From contig NZ_CP019067.1 in NCBI RefSeq assembly GCF_001989615.1, positions 1-64,000 on the forward strand: a stretch of DNA of 64,000 bases. The letters are read 5' to 3'. Shown in pieces: positions 36,309-45,191 of this stretch (position 1 is its first letter; every line of letters starts with the position of its first letter). This DNA comes from Halorientalis sp. IM1011 (GTDB lineage Archaea > Halobacteriota > Halobacteria > Halobacteriales > Haloarculaceae). A program made the position numbers and the translations under genes. The notes beneath the pieces were generated by a model. The model did no database searches. It was not told the DNA's origin and saw only the letters and a list, made by a program, of their open reading frames with translations.

Positions 36309-37370
36309 CTATTCGGAGAAGTACTCACGCCGTTGTTCTGCCTTTTCTTCGTCAGACCGTTTGTCGTAGTGCCGATCGAGGGTTTTTAAGGAGACGTTCA
36401 TGCGGTCACTGACGGCTTTCTCAGGAACATCGTTACGCAGGTAGTGTGTGATGCTTCCTCTCCTCACATCGTGGGGACGCACATTGTGAGGACAGGCGAC
36501 GAAGTCCTCGAAGGACCCTGCATACTCACACTCCTGTGGATCACGCCCAGCAGGACAGTCAGCACCGTACTCACAGGGTGCAGAGTAACGGTATACTTGC
36601 TTGTTCAGATGCCCCTTCGACATCCGACCGTGGGATGATGTCAAAAGAGGTTCACGTCCATAGTCGTCATTTCTGGGGATACGGCGGTAGTCAATGTAGT
36701 CCTCAAGCATCCCAGCAGTGTATTCATCAATGGCTACGATACGCTCACCATCAGCGCCGTTTTTCAGGCGAGTCCCCTCTTCGGGTCGATGCACCAGTTC
36801 GATCCGTTGCTCGTCACTGTATACGTCATCGGTATCGAGAGAATGGAGTGCAGACATCCGAACACCTGTCCGCCACTGCAACTCGAAAACAACGTGACGG
36901 AGTGAGGCGTAGTGGAACGTCCGAAGGTACTCCAGTATCCGTTCAGCCCGTTCAGGTCCAAGCAGACTCTCGCGCTCGTTCTCGCCGTTAGCTAACTGTG
37001 GAACGTTGACCTTGTCGGGAATGGAGGGAGCTACAGCATCGATCTTCACACAGAACCGCATGAACGTCCGAAGGGCCGAGAGATTCGTTCGGAGCGTTAC
37101 TTTGTTGATGTCCTCTCCACGCCAGTTCTTGAATCGAGTGAAATCCCGCCCAGTGATGTTGTTTAGATTCTCGATTCGAGGCTCTGTTTCCGACGGTGGT
37201 TCATCCCCTGATCTCCCAGCACTGGTACGATCTTTCCCCTCACACCAGTCGACGAAGAATCCAAGTTGGTATCGCTTCTGTTCCAGTGAATTGGGTGAGA
37301 GGTCACCGTCAATGTCTTGGCAGTACATTTCCAATGCTTCTCGTGGTTCGATGGGTTGGAGTTCCGTCAT
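36309..37370 (-). CDS. Tyrosine integrase with inserted Cys cluster
   Basis: A 353-residue phage-type integrase. A SAM-like N-terminal domain (residues ~1-125) precedes the catalytic domain with Arg171 (WRTGVRMSAL), Lys203, His300/Arg303 (HDVRRGS) and nucleophile Tyr335 (DRHYDKRSDE). Between Lys203 and His300 lies an insertion with Cys266, Cys272, Cys281 and Cys293, probably zinc-binding. It sits 67 bp from attR and is divergent from dinB. It would catalyse integration and excision at the 50-bp core. Confidence 0.9.
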   Translation of the reverse strand: MTELQPIEPREALEMYCQDIDGDLSPNSLEQKRYQLGFFVDWCEGKDRTSAGRSGDEPPSETEPRIENLNNITGRDFTRFKNWRGEDINKVTLRTNLSALRTFMRFCVKIDAVAPSIPDKVNVPQLANGENERESLLGPERAERILEYLRTFHYASLRHVVFELQWRTGVRMSALHSLDTDDVYSDEQRIELVHRPEEGTRLKNGADGERIVAIDEYTAGMLEDYIDYRRIPRNDDYGREPLLTSSHGRMSKGHLNKQVYRYSAPCEYGADCPAGRDPQECEYAGSFEDFVACPHNVRPHDVRRGSITHYLRNDVPEKAVSDRMNVSLKTLDRHYDKRSDEEKAEQRREYFSE

Positions 37371-37392
37371 GGTCGGTCACTGATCCCCAGGA

Positions 37393-38676
37393 ATGACGCT
37401 CGATGAATTCACGCAGGAGACGCGCGGAGATCGACGGGAGCAGGTGATCTGCCACGTCGACATGGACTGTTTCTACGCCGCCTGCGAACGCCTTCGCGAG
37501 CCCGAACTGGAGGGGGAGCCTCTCGTCGTCGGGATGGGCTACGAGTCCGGCGAGCCCCACGGCGCGGTCGCGACGGCCAGCTACGAGGCCCGCGAGTTCG
37601 GCGTCGAGAGCGCCATGGCCATCTCGCAGGCCCTGGAGCGGCTGCCCCGTCATGCCGACGCGGACGCAACTGACGACGACGCCCCCGACCCCGACGAGGC
37701 GGGGTACTACCGCACCGTCGACCTGGACTACTACGAGTCGGTCGCGAGCGAGGTCAAGGAGATTCTCCACGACACCGCCGACACGGTCCGGGAGGTCAGC
37801 ATCGACGAGGCCTACCTCGACGTGACGGAAACTGTGGACTGGGAATCCGCCGACGAGTTCGGACAGCGTCTCAGGGACCGCATCGAAGACGAGGTCGGCG
37901 TCGTCGCCAGCGTTGGCATCGCGCCGGCGATGAGCGCGGCCAAGATCGCCAGCGACCACGACAAACCCGACGGGCTCGTCGTCGTCGAACCCGGCGACGT
38001 CCGGGAGTTCCTGGCCCCCCTCGACGTCGAGGAGGTCCACAACGTCGGGCCAGTCACGGCCCGGGAACTCCGATCCATGGGCGTCGAGACTGCGGGCGAC
38101 CTCGCCGAAGCCGATCCGGACCGCCTCGGGGAGCGGTTCGGCGAGCGCGGCCGCGAGATCCGGTCGTACGCCCGCGGCGAAGACGATAGACCAGTGGAAC
38201 CCGTCGGGAAACCCAAGAGTCTCTCCCGGGAGTCGGCGTTCACCGACGCGACCGACGACCCCGAGCGCAAACGCGACCGCGTTCGGGCGCTGGCCGGCGA
38301 CGTGGCCGAGCGCGCCCGCCGGAAGGACGCGCTCTATCGGACCATCGGTATCAAGGTCGTCACACCGCCGTTCGACGTGCACACTCGCGCCGAGTCGCTG
38401 CCGGGACCCGTCGAAGACGCCGACCTCGTCGAGGAGGTGGCGCTGGATCTGCTGGCGGAGTTCAGCGACGACGACGTGCGGAAGGTCGGCGTCCGCGTCT
38501 CGAATCTGGACTTCTCCGACGCACAACAGGCCAGCCTCGACGGCTTCGAGGACGCCGAACCGAGCGGGGGCGACTCGCGGGAGAATCGCTCGCTGGGCGA
38601 GTTCGAGGCGGACGGTCGGGACGAGCCCGAGGACGGCGACCCGCAGGGGCAGACCTCGCTGGGCGAGTTCCAGTAG
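37393..38676 (+). CDS. dinB: DNA polymerase IV (Y-family) with element-supplied N-terminus
   Basis: A 427-residue translesion polymerase. The first 15 codons (MTLDEFTQETRGDRR) come from the element; from EQVICHVDMDCFYAAC onward it is the host gene. The metal-binding Asp residues (HVDMD), steric-gate-region FYAA, the second motif REVSIDEAYLDVT and helix-hairpin-helix HNVGPVTARELRSMG are intact. It ends QTSLGEFQ, a PCNA-interacting PIP box, and an earlier SLGEFE may be a second. The native promoter is 15.6 kb away, so expression must come from element sequence. Confidence 0.95.
   Translation: MTLDEFTQETRGDRREQVICHVDMDCFYAACERLREPELEGEPLVVGMGYESGEPHGAVATASYEAREFGVESAMAISQALERLPRHADADATDDDAPDPDEAGYYRTVDLDYYESVASEVKEILHDTADTVREVSIDEAYLDVTETVDWESADEFGQRLRDRIEDEVGVVASVGIAPAMSAAKIASDHDKPDGLVVVEPGDVREFLAPLDVEEVHNVGPVTARELRSMGVETAGDLAEADPDRLGERFGERGREIRSYARGEDDRPVEPVGKPKSLSRESAFTDATDDPERKRDRVRALAGDVAERARRKDALYRTIGIKVVTPPFDVHTRAESLPGPVEDADLVEEVALDLLAEFSDDDVRKVGVRVSNLDFSDAQQASLDGFEDAEPSGGDSRENRSLGEFEADGRDEPEDGDPQGQTSLGEFQ
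37437..37486 (+). repeat. attR, 50-bp direct repeat
   Basis: The right copy of the attachment core, joined upstream to the element-encoded dinB start and downstream to the rest of dinB. The integrase start codon lies 67 bp to its left. Confidence 0.95.
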
Positions 38677-38723
38677 CGGGCGCTATCAGTCGATTGATTA
38701 CGCGTCCCCCGCTGGACCGATAC

Positions 38724-39341
38724 ATGGATCCGGAGGACGTACGCCAGGACTGGGCCGAGCGGTCCGAGAAGTACTCGCCTACCTACTACGCCGAGATCGG
38801 CCCCAACGAGGTGAGCGAGACGCTCGGCGACGTGCTCGCTCACTACTGCAGCGACGACGCGCGAATCCTCGAAGTCGGCTGTGGCTGTGGCCGCCACCTC
38901 GAACACCTCCGCCGCACAGGCTTCGAGAACCTCACCGGCGTCGACATCAACGACGACGCCTTCGACGTGATGGCCGACCACTACCCGCGACTCGCGGAGA
39001 AAGGAACCTTCCACACTGGCGCGCTCGAGGACTTGCTCCCGGAGTTCGACGACGGGGCCTTCGACGCGATCTACACCGTAGAGACGCTCCAGCACGTCCA
39101 CCCCGACGACGTGTGGGTGTTCGACGAGTTCCAGCGGCTCACCACCGATCTGCTCGTGACGGCCGAGAACGAGGGTAACAGTCCGAACCGGGGTCGCGGC
39201 GAGACCGACGTGAGCTACGTGGACGACGAGTTCCCGCTGTACCACCGCGACTGGAAATCGGTCTTCTCCGAGCGAGGATTCGCCCAGTTGATCCGGGAAC
39301 CGACCGAGCGGGACACGATCCGCGTGTTCCGGGTTATCTGA
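38724..39341 (+). CDS. SAM-dependent methyltransferase (class I)
   Basis: A 205-residue protein starting MDPEDVRQDWAERSEKYSPT. The SAM-binding loop ILEVGCGCGRHLEHL is followed by LTGVDINDDAFDVM and FDAIYTVETLQHVH, standard class I motifs. Substrate unknown. It lies 47 bp after dinB and may be cotranscribed. Confidence 0.82.
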   Translation: MDPEDVRQDWAERSEKYSPTYYAEIGPNEVSETLGDVLAHYCSDDARILEVGCGCGRHLEHLRRTGFENLTGVDINDDAFDVMADHYPRLAEKGTFHTGALEDLLPEFDDGAFDAIYTVETLQHVHPDDVWVFDEFQRLTTDLLVTAENEGNSPNRGRGETDVSYVDDEFPLYHRDWKSVFSERGFAQLIREPTERDTIRVFRVI

Positions 39342-39372
39342 AGGAATCTCGGGCCCGTCGGTTGGCCAGCGC

Positions 39373-39792
39373 TCAGTCCAGTCCGCTCTCCAGGTTTTCG
39401 AGCAGTTTGCCGACGAACAGACCCATCCGTGGCGAGAGGTCGGCGTCGCCCTCGATCTCCGGGTCACCGTCTGGACCGGATTCGTCGTCGGTATCGTCGT
39501 CTCCCGAATTTCCGGTCGCAGTGGGGGGATCCGAGGGGTGGGTCCGCAACATCTCCACGAACGATTCGCCGTGGGTCATGGCTTCGGTCATGTCCACCAC
39601 GTCGACGATCATCCCCTCGTCGTCGGTGTCGAGGTCGTCGTAGTACTCCTTCTCCCAGTCGGAGTACTCGATGGTCCAGGCGTGGCCGCCGACCGCGTCG
39701 ACGATGCGGTCGAGCGCGCCGACCTCCAGCCGTCCGTCGTCGGTTTCGACGTAGACGGTGTCGTCCTCGACGGTGGTTCCGTGGCGTCGCAT
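39373..39792 (-). CDS. Conserved haloarchaeal acidic protein
   Basis: A 139-residue protein starting MRRHGTTVEDDTVYVETDDG. A compact N-terminal domain (LEVGALDRIVDAVGGHAWTI) leads to a long Asp/Gly-rich stretch and a C-terminal helix (RMGLFVGKLLENLESGLD). It is divergent from the HerA-like ATPase. Function unknown. Confidence 0.65.
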   Translation of the reverse strand: MRRHGTTVEDDTVYVETDDGRLEVGALDRIVDAVGGHAWTIEYSDWEKEYYDDLDTDDEGMIVDVVDMTEAMTHGESFVEMLRTHPSDPPTATGNSGDDDTDDESGPDGDPEIEGDADLSPRMGLFVGKLLENLESGLD

Positions 39793-39931
39793 GGTGAGAG
39801 CGATCTCGCTGTTCCGCAAATCCCTTTGCGAGCCTCGGATATATGGGTTCCCACTGTGTCGGCGGGCGGAATGTGTCTGACGGCTGGCTGACGGATAATT
39901 ATGTCGTCGGGGGTATAGGATCCGACAAGCG

Positions 39932-41788
39932 ATGGGAGACGAGAAAGAGAGCATCACAGTCGCGGAGTTGAGCGATGGCCCGCCGGTGGGCGAGACGCCC
40001 GAGCAAGCCGTCGACCTGCCGGTCGTCGAAGTGCTGACGGGCCGCGGGTTCGTCACCGGGAAATCCGGGTCTGGCAAGTCCAATTCCGCGAGCGTCATCG
40101 CGGAGAACCTGCTCGACGCCGGCTTCGGCATCCTCATCGTCGACATCGACGGGGAGTACTACGGGCTCAAAGAGGAGTACGAGATCCTCCACGTCGGGGC
40201 CGACGAGGAGTGTGACATCCAGGTGACGACCGAACACGCCGGCAAGATCGCCTCGCTGGCGCTCGAACAGAACGTCCCCATCATCCTCGACGTGTCCTCG
40301 TTCCTCGACGAGGACGAGGCCGAGACGCTGCTGACCGAGGTCTCGAAACAGCTGTTCGCCAAGGAGAAGAAGCTGAAACAGCCCTTCCTGATGCTCGTCG
40401 AGGAGGTCCACGAGTGGATCCCCGAGAAGGGCTCGGTCACGGAAGCCGGGAAGATGCTGATCAAGATCGCAAAGCGTGGCCGGAAACACGGCCTCGGGAT
40501 GGTCGGCATCAGTCAGCGGCCGGCGGACGTGAAGAAAGACTTCATCACGCAGTGTGACTGGCTGGTCTGGCACCGCCTGACCTGGAACAACGACACGAAA
40601 GTGGTCAGCCGCATCCTCGGCAACGAGTACGCCGAGGCCGTCGAGGATCTGGACGACGGCGAGGCGTTCATGATGAACGACTGGACCGAACGAGTCCAGC
40701 GCGTGCAGTTCCACCGCAAGAAGACCTTCGACGCCGGCGCGACCCCCGGGCTGGAGGACGTGGATCGGCCCGACCTCAAGTCGGTGAGTTCCGACCTCGT
40801 GTCGGAACTGGAGGAGATCAGCGAGGAGAAAGAGCGCACCGAGGACCGCATCAAGGAACTCCGCGAGCAACTCGACGAGAAGAACTCCCGGATCGCCGAA
40901 CTGGAAAAGGAGTTGCAGGACGCCCGCGACATGTCCCGGATGGCAGACCAGTTCGTCGACGCACTGCTCGACACGGTCAAGGGCGTCAATCCCGGTCGAA
41001 CGGAACAAGAGCGGATGCGCCAACAGCGCCAGCTCGCGACCGGCGACCCGTCGGTAGACGAGGGGAACGGACCTGAACAGTCCACAGCGGATGCTACGTC
41101 CGCCGAGAAATCGGCCGACAGTGCCGACGCCGACGACCCTGATCTCCAGCCGATATCGGATTTCGGAGACGCGGCCGGGGCCACCACCGAAGGGGATGGA
41201 GCCGCGACGACCGACGGCGGCGCGACGACAGCACCCGGCGACGACCCAGAGTCGGACCCGGCAACGGCCGCCACCTCGTTCTTCGAGAGCCCGCCCGGCG
41301 AAATCGACACGGTGGGCGGGAGTGTCAGCCGGAACGGCGACGGCGAGAACGCCGACGACGGTGACGTTGCGGCCGCGATGGCCGCGGTCGGCGACGAGGA
41401 TGCGACGGTCGACACCGAGACCGACGCGTCCGTGTCCGTCGACGCCTGGCCCGGTGAGGTACCACCGGAGGGAGAGGAACTCGTCGAGCAGTTACGCCGG
41501 GCCATCGAGGCCATGCCCCAGAAGACGGTCGGCATGTTGCGGTACTACCGGAAGGAAGGGCCCGCGAAACCCCTCGACGCCCACTTCGCCGGCGGCGGCG
41601 ACGGCGACCGCACCAGCGCGTACGCGCACAACCGCACTCTGCGGACGCACGGTTACATCGAACACGTCGGCCGTGGCTACTACGATTACCGGCTGGCTGA
41701 CCTGATCGAGGCCGAGTATCCCGGCGAACCCGATGCCGACGCACGCGACGCGCTCGTGGCGGCCGTCGAGGACGGGTTCGTGAAGTAA
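39932..41788 (+). CDS. HerA-like hexameric ATPase with coiled coil and winged-helix tail
   Basis: A 618-residue ATPase. Walker A is VTGKSGSGKSNSASVI (residues ~46-60), Walker B is FLMLVEEVHEWIP (~153-165), with GISQRPADVKKDF sensor sequence after it. A coiled coil (~290-335) and a long acidic Ala/Asp/Gly linker lead to a winged-helix-like C-terminus (TVGMLRYYRKEGPAKPL; RTHGYIEHVGRGYYDYRL). HerA proteins pump DNA during end resection with NurA, but no nurA, mre11 or rad50 is adjacent, so it may be a distinct paralogue. Confidence 0.8.
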   Translation: MGDEKESITVAELSDGPPVGETPEQAVDLPVVEVLTGRGFVTGKSGSGKSNSASVIAENLLDAGFGILIVDIDGEYYGLKEEYEILHVGADEECDIQVTTEHAGKIASLALEQNVPIILDVSSFLDEDEAETLLTEVSKQLFAKEKKLKQPFLMLVEEVHEWIPEKGSVTEAGKMLIKIAKRGRKHGLGMVGISQRPADVKKDFITQCDWLVWHRLTWNNDTKVVSRILGNEYAEAVEDLDDGEAFMMNDWTERVQRVQFHRKKTFDAGATPGLEDVDRPDLKSVSSDLVSELEEISEEKERTEDRIKELREQLDEKNSRIAELEKELQDARDMSRMADQFVDALLDTVKGVNPGRTEQERMRQQRQLATGDPSVDEGNGPEQSTADATSAEKSADSADADDPDLQPISDFGDAAGATTEGDGAATTDGGATTAPGDDPESDPATAATSFFESPPGEIDTVGGSVSRNGDGENADDGDVAAAMAAVGDEDATVDTETDASVSVDAWPGEVPPEGEELVEQLRRAIEAMPQKTVGMLRYYRKEGPAKPLDAHFAGGGDGDRTSAYAHNRTLRTHGYIEHVGRGYYDYRLADLIEAEYPGEPDADARDALVAAVEDGFVK

Positions 41789-41801
41789 CGGCCACTTCGG
41801 A

Positions 41802-42512
41802 CTACTGTTTCTCCAGCGCCGCCCGATAGTAGTAGTTGTCGTGAGGCCGCCGTACGTCGGCGACGCGCCACCCGGTCCCCGCCGTCGCCTCGCGGAGCCG
41901 ATCCGGACTCACGAGCCGGAAGAGGAGCGTCGGATCGACCGTGCCGTCGTACTCGTAGCTAACCACGCGGAACGCGAGGCCGGGCGTCGGATCGTCGCGG
42001 AACCCCAGCATCTCCCCAGCACCCTCGAACTCGGGGTCGTAGCCGTCCACGACCGCCGTCCCGTCTGCCGTCGTGACGTGTGCGAGATCCCCCAGCAACG
42101 AGCGCAGGCCGTGCATCGAGGACGCCAGGCCGAGTTGGGTGCCGATACAGAGGACCGAACGAAACCGGTCGCGATCGAACGCCTCCCGCAGGGCGAACAT
42201 GTCGCCCTGTCGTGCGTCCGCGACGCCGCGCTCGTCCACGAGCGTCACCAGGTCGGGGTCCACGTCGATGGCGACGGTCTCGAACTGGTCCTGGAAGTAC
42301 AGCGCGTCGCGGCCCGCTCCGGCACCGATGTCCAGCAGGGGGCCGTCGAGCCACGATTCGACCCAGTCGGCGGCCGGTTCGTCCGGGAACTCGCCGAAGT
42401 AGAAGTCGTCTATGGGGTGGACCTTCGTCTCCTCGCCGTCGCGCTGGCGGAGCGGCGTCTCGCGATCGCCGCGGTAGTGATCGAGCAGCGCCCGTCCGAA
42501 CGCACTCGTCAT
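41802..42512 (-). CDS. SAM-dependent methyltransferase
   Basis: A 236-residue protein starting MTSAFGRALLDHYRGDRETP. The SAM loop LLDIGAGAGRDALYF and acidic strand VAIDVDPDLVTLV are clear, followed by SVLCIGTQLGLASS. It is convergent with the HerA-like gene. Substrate unknown. Confidence 0.8.
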   Translation of the reverse strand: MTSAFGRALLDHYRGDRETPLRQRDGEETKVHPIDDFYFGEFPDEPAADWVESWLDGPLLDIGAGAGRDALYFQDQFETVAIDVDPDLVTLVDERGVADARQGDMFALREAFDRDRFRSVLCIGTQLGLASSMHGLRSLLGDLAHVTTADGTAVVDGYDPEFEGAGEMLGFRDDPTPGLAFRVVSYEYDGTVDPTLLFRLVSPDRLREATAGTGWRVADVRRPHDNYYYRAALEKQ

Positions 42513-42616
42513 GGTTGCGGGTCGGGGCGGACAGACAAATCGGTGTGGGATCCGGCGCTGGCGATCGGACGACGGCATCGTGATCGCCCGGAAGCGTCGA
42601 GAAGGTGGTGACGCGG

Positions 42617-43264
42617 TCAGGCGACCGGTTCCACCAGATCTTCCAGGGCCGCCTTCGGATCGTCGGCCTTCGCGACGCCGCTCGCGAGCAGGACGCCCGT
42701 CGCGCCGAGGTCCTTCGCGGCTGCGAGGTCCTCGCCGGTCGAGATGCCGGCCCCACAGAGCACGTCTACGGAGTCGTCCACGTCCGCGGCCGCGTCCACG
42801 GCGTCCCGAACGATGTCGGGGTCGGCAGTGCTGACGGGTGTGCCGGTCCCGATCAGTTCCGGGGGTTCGACGGCGACGGCGTCGGGGCCGAGTGCCGCGG
42901 CGGCGGCGATCTGATCGGGGTTGTTCGCGCAGACGATGGTCTCGAAGTCGGCGCGGTCGGCCGCCGACAGGCTGGCGTCGATGTCGGCGAGTTTCAGCCT
43001 GTTCTCTGAGTGGTTCAACAGGGTGCCGACCGCGCCGGCGTCGGCGGCGGCCTCGGCCAGCGTCGAGCCGGTATGGCTGCCGTGGTCGACGGGGCTAACG
43101 TGTTGGGCCCACGTCTCGACGCCGGTGTCGGCGACGGCGTCGATGTGGGCGGCCTGCGGTGCGATGGCGATACGGACGCCCGTGGCCTCGCTGACCTCGT
43201 GGGCCGCGGTCGCGACCGCGACGGGGTCACACGGGTACGCCTTCAGGTTGACGAGGACGAACAT
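42617..43264 (-). CDS. tpiA: Triosephosphate isomerase
   Basis: A 215-residue archaeal-type TIM (shorter than bacterial forms). It starts [13 protein letters not shown], with the substrate Asn/Lys in NLKAY, the catalytic His in the HSE motif (LLNHSENR), the catalytic Glu in [12 protein letters not shown] and the C-terminal phosphate loop [11 protein letters not shown]. It interconverts dihydroxyacetone phosphate and glyceraldehyde 3-phosphate. Confidence 0.93.
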   Translation of the reverse strand: MFVLVNLKAYPCDPVAVATAAHEVSEATGVRIAIAPQAAHIDAVADTGVETWAQHVSPVDHGSHTGSTLAEAAADAGAVGTLLNHSENRLKLADIDASLSAADRADFETIVCANNPDQIAAAAALGPDAVAVEPPELIGTGTPVSTADPDIVRDAVDAAADVDDSVDVLCGAGISTGEDLAAAKDLGATGVLLASGVAKADDPKAALEDLVEPVA

Positions 43265-43357
43265 AGCGGGAGGGCGACCGCGGCGGGCATAAAGGGTGGG
43301 AGTTCGACACGGTGAGCCGGAGGCCCGTTTTAAGGGCCACGGCCCGGTATCCATGCA

Positions 43358-43933
43358 GTGATAGACGTGTCATCGGCAACTTCGGCGGCGACGGTGCTGG
43401 TCGCGGAGGACGAACAGCACCTCGCTGATCTCTACACCGACTACCTCGCCGAGGACTACGAGGTGGTGACGGCCTACGGCGGCGAGGCGGCGGTCGAAGT
43501 CCTCCGCGACGAGACCCAGAGCATCGACGTGGCGCTGCTCGACCGCAGGATGCCGGACCTCTCGGGGGACAAGGTACTCGCCGAGATCAACGAGAACGGC
43601 TGTGATTGCCGGGTCGCCATGGTGACCGCGGTCAACCCCGGTTTCGACATCATCGACATGGGCTGTGACGACTACCTCGTCAAGCCCGTCTCCCGAGCGG
43701 ATCTGCTCGACGTGGTCGAACGGCTGCTCAAACTCTCGGAGTACAGCGAGAAACACCAGCAACTCACCTCGAAGAAACTGAAGCGCAACGTCCTCAAAGT
43801 CGAGAAAAGCACCGCGGAACTGGATCGAAGCGACCGCTTCGAGCGACTCACCGGAGAGATCGAGGGACTCGAAGCGGAGTTAGACGAGATCGGCGAGGAC
43901 CTCTCGCTCAAGGACGTCCAGCGTCACATCTAG
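43358..43933 (+). CDS. Response regulator with HalX domain
   Basis: A 191-residue protein with a receiver domain: acidic pocket [18 protein letters not shown], phosphoacceptor Asp in [13 protein letters not shown], and [14 protein letters not shown] with the conserved Lys. A C-terminal HalX helix follows ([20 protein letters not shown]), an output found only in haloarchaea. The start is a GTG at 43358; GTG 43367 is an alternative. No histidine kinase is adjacent. Confidence 0.85.
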   Translation: MIDVSSATSAATVLVAEDEQHLADLYTDYLAEDYEVVTAYGGEAAVEVLRDETQSIDVALLDRRMPDLSGDKVLAEINENGCDCRVAMVTAVNPGFDIIDMGCDDYLVKPVSRADLLDVVERLLKLSEYSEKHQQLTSKKLKRNVLKVEKSTAELDRSDRFERLTGEIEGLEAELDEIGEDLSLKDVQRHI

Positions 43934-44490
43934 GAGTCCTTTCGCTGGACGACGTCGCCCAGCGTGTATTCACCCTCGCTGGAGCCGCCGGACCACTCCG
44001 TGTCGTCGGCGCTGCCGCCGCCCTCCGTGAGGACGATGTCGAGTTCACTCTCGAGTTTCTGTTGCACCGAGTCGCTGGGGAGCGTGTCGCCGCGTTCGAG
44101 TTTGCGGATGAGGCTTGCCTTCTCGTTGAGCTGGCTGGCCAGTTCCTCCTGGTTCAGCCCGGCCGCTTCCCGGGCCTCCCGGATGCGCTGGTCGTAGTCC
44201 TGGGCCACCTCGTCCATCTGGTCGAACATGTCGCGGCGACTGCCACCGCCGCCACCGCCACCGGACGAAGCACTCGTACCAGAGCTAGAACTCCCGCTGG
44301 ATCCCGAGCTTCCCGACCCCGACCCGGAGGAACTGCTCGTCGAGTACTTCGTGGACGAGCTCGAACTCTCCTGCGTGCGGACCTCGGTGCCGAAGTCGGC
44401 ACAGTCGTCACAGACGTCGAGTTCTGCGCCTTCGACTTTCACCGTGTTCGGCGAGGACGTCTCGGCCCCGCACATCTCACACTGGACCAT
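43930..44490 (-). CDS. Multiprotein bridging factor 1 (MBF1)-like factor
   Basis: A 186-residue protein. An N-terminal zinc ribbon (MVQCEMCGAETSS, then LDVCDDCADFG) is joined by a long Ser/Gly linker to a Cro/C1-type HTH (REAAGLNQEELASQLNEKAS). This is the archaeal MBF1 architecture, thought to link transcription or translation machinery. The Ser/Gly linker is unusually long and repetitive. It overlaps the end of the HalX regulator by four bases on the opposite strand. Confidence 0.88.
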   Translation of the reverse strand: MVQCEMCGAETSSPNTVKVEGAELDVCDDCADFGTEVRTQESSSSSTKYSTSSSSGSGSGSSGSSGSSSSGTSASSGGGGGGGSRRDMFDQMDEVAQDYDQRIREAREAAGLNQEELASQLNEKASLIRKLERGDTLPSDSVQQKLESELDIVLTEGGGSADDTEWSGGSSEGEYTLGDVVQRKDS

Positions 44491-44564
44491 GGAAGGGCCT
44501 TCGCCACGCCCGCGTATAAATCGTACGCCAGGCGACACGGACGATCCAGCCGACAGCGCAAGCG

Positions 44565-45191
44565 TCAGGAGAGTGACCGGAACGCCCCGACGAACCGCTG
44601 GAGCGCCGTGAAGTGCCCGACCACGGCGAAGACGACCAGCAGCCAGCCGACCGCGGTGAACCCGTAGAGTTCCGCCGGGATGACGAACGAGTACAGCCCG
44701 ATCACGCCGATCAGCGCCAGCCGGTCGGCCCGGCCGAGCAGTCCTCCGTACACACGGTCCAACCCGACAGCTTGCGACTGGGTGCCCAGATAGGATGTCA
44801 TCAACACACCCGTGACGGCCGCCAGTCCGAGCGGGTAGCGGTCGACGCCCGCCGCCAGTCCGACGATCATCAGGATGTCGGCGTAGCGGTCGAGGACGTG
44901 ATCGAGCAGGTCGCCTGCCCGCGAGTCCGTCCCCAGCCGTCGGGCCAGCGCGCCGTCGAGCAAGTCCAGCCAGCCGTTCAGGAACACGAACAGCGCGCCG
45001 GCGAGGTACCAGATCGGATCGCCCGGGCCAGTGCGGCCGCCACCGCCGAGGTAGAACGCCCCGCCGGCGGCACCCGCGAGGAAGAAGGCGATCACGCTCA
45101 CTGCGTCGGGCGTCAGGCCCAGCCTGGAGCTGGCGGTCACGAACGGCGTCAGCACGCGATCGGCCAGCGGCCGGAATCTATCCAGCGTCAT
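44565..45191 (-). CDS. CDP-alcohol phosphatidyltransferase
   Basis: A 208-residue integral membrane enzyme with about six helices. The diagnostic motif DG-x2-AR-x8-G-x3-D-x3-D is exact (LDGALARRLG, then DLLDHVLDRYAD). It transfers a phospho-alcohol headgroup to a CDP-archaeol donor; archaetidylinositol-phosphate synthase is the likeliest subtype, not proven. Its ATG overlaps the stop of the adenylate kinase gene (ATGA), so it is in one operon with hisC. Confidence 0.85.
   Translation of the reverse strand: MTLDRFRPLADRVLTPFVTASSRLGLTPDAVSVIAFFLAGAAGGAFYLGGGGRTGPGDPIWYLAGALFVFLNGWLDLLDGALARRLGTDSRAGDLLDHVLDRYADILMIVGLAAGVDRYPLGLAAVTGVLMTSYLGTQSQAVGLDRVYGGLLGRADRLALIGVIGLYSFVIPAELYGFTAVGWLLVVFAVVGHFTALQRFVGAFRSLS

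Larger units (their letters stand above)
21801..37486 (+). mobile_element. 15.6-kb integrative element inserted in dinB
   Basis: Bounded by perfect 50-bp direct repeats, with a repeat-to-repeat unit of 15,636 bp. By eye its G+C is far lower than that of the flanks. It encodes a tyrosine integrase beside attR, an HTH/HUH replication pair, nuclease-fold proteins, membrane proteins and small ORFs. The layout suggests an integrated rolling-circle plasmid or a provirus of plasmid-like type. No capsid, spike or packaging ATPase was recognised, so a virion-forming nature is unproven. All its larger genes are free of frameshifts. Confidence 0.92.

Noticed and set aside
21801-37486. Classification as a confirmed pleolipovirus or SNJ1-type provirus
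   Set aside because: HUH Rep and integrase fit, but no spike, capsid or packaging ATPase could be recognised, so only an integrative element is claimed.
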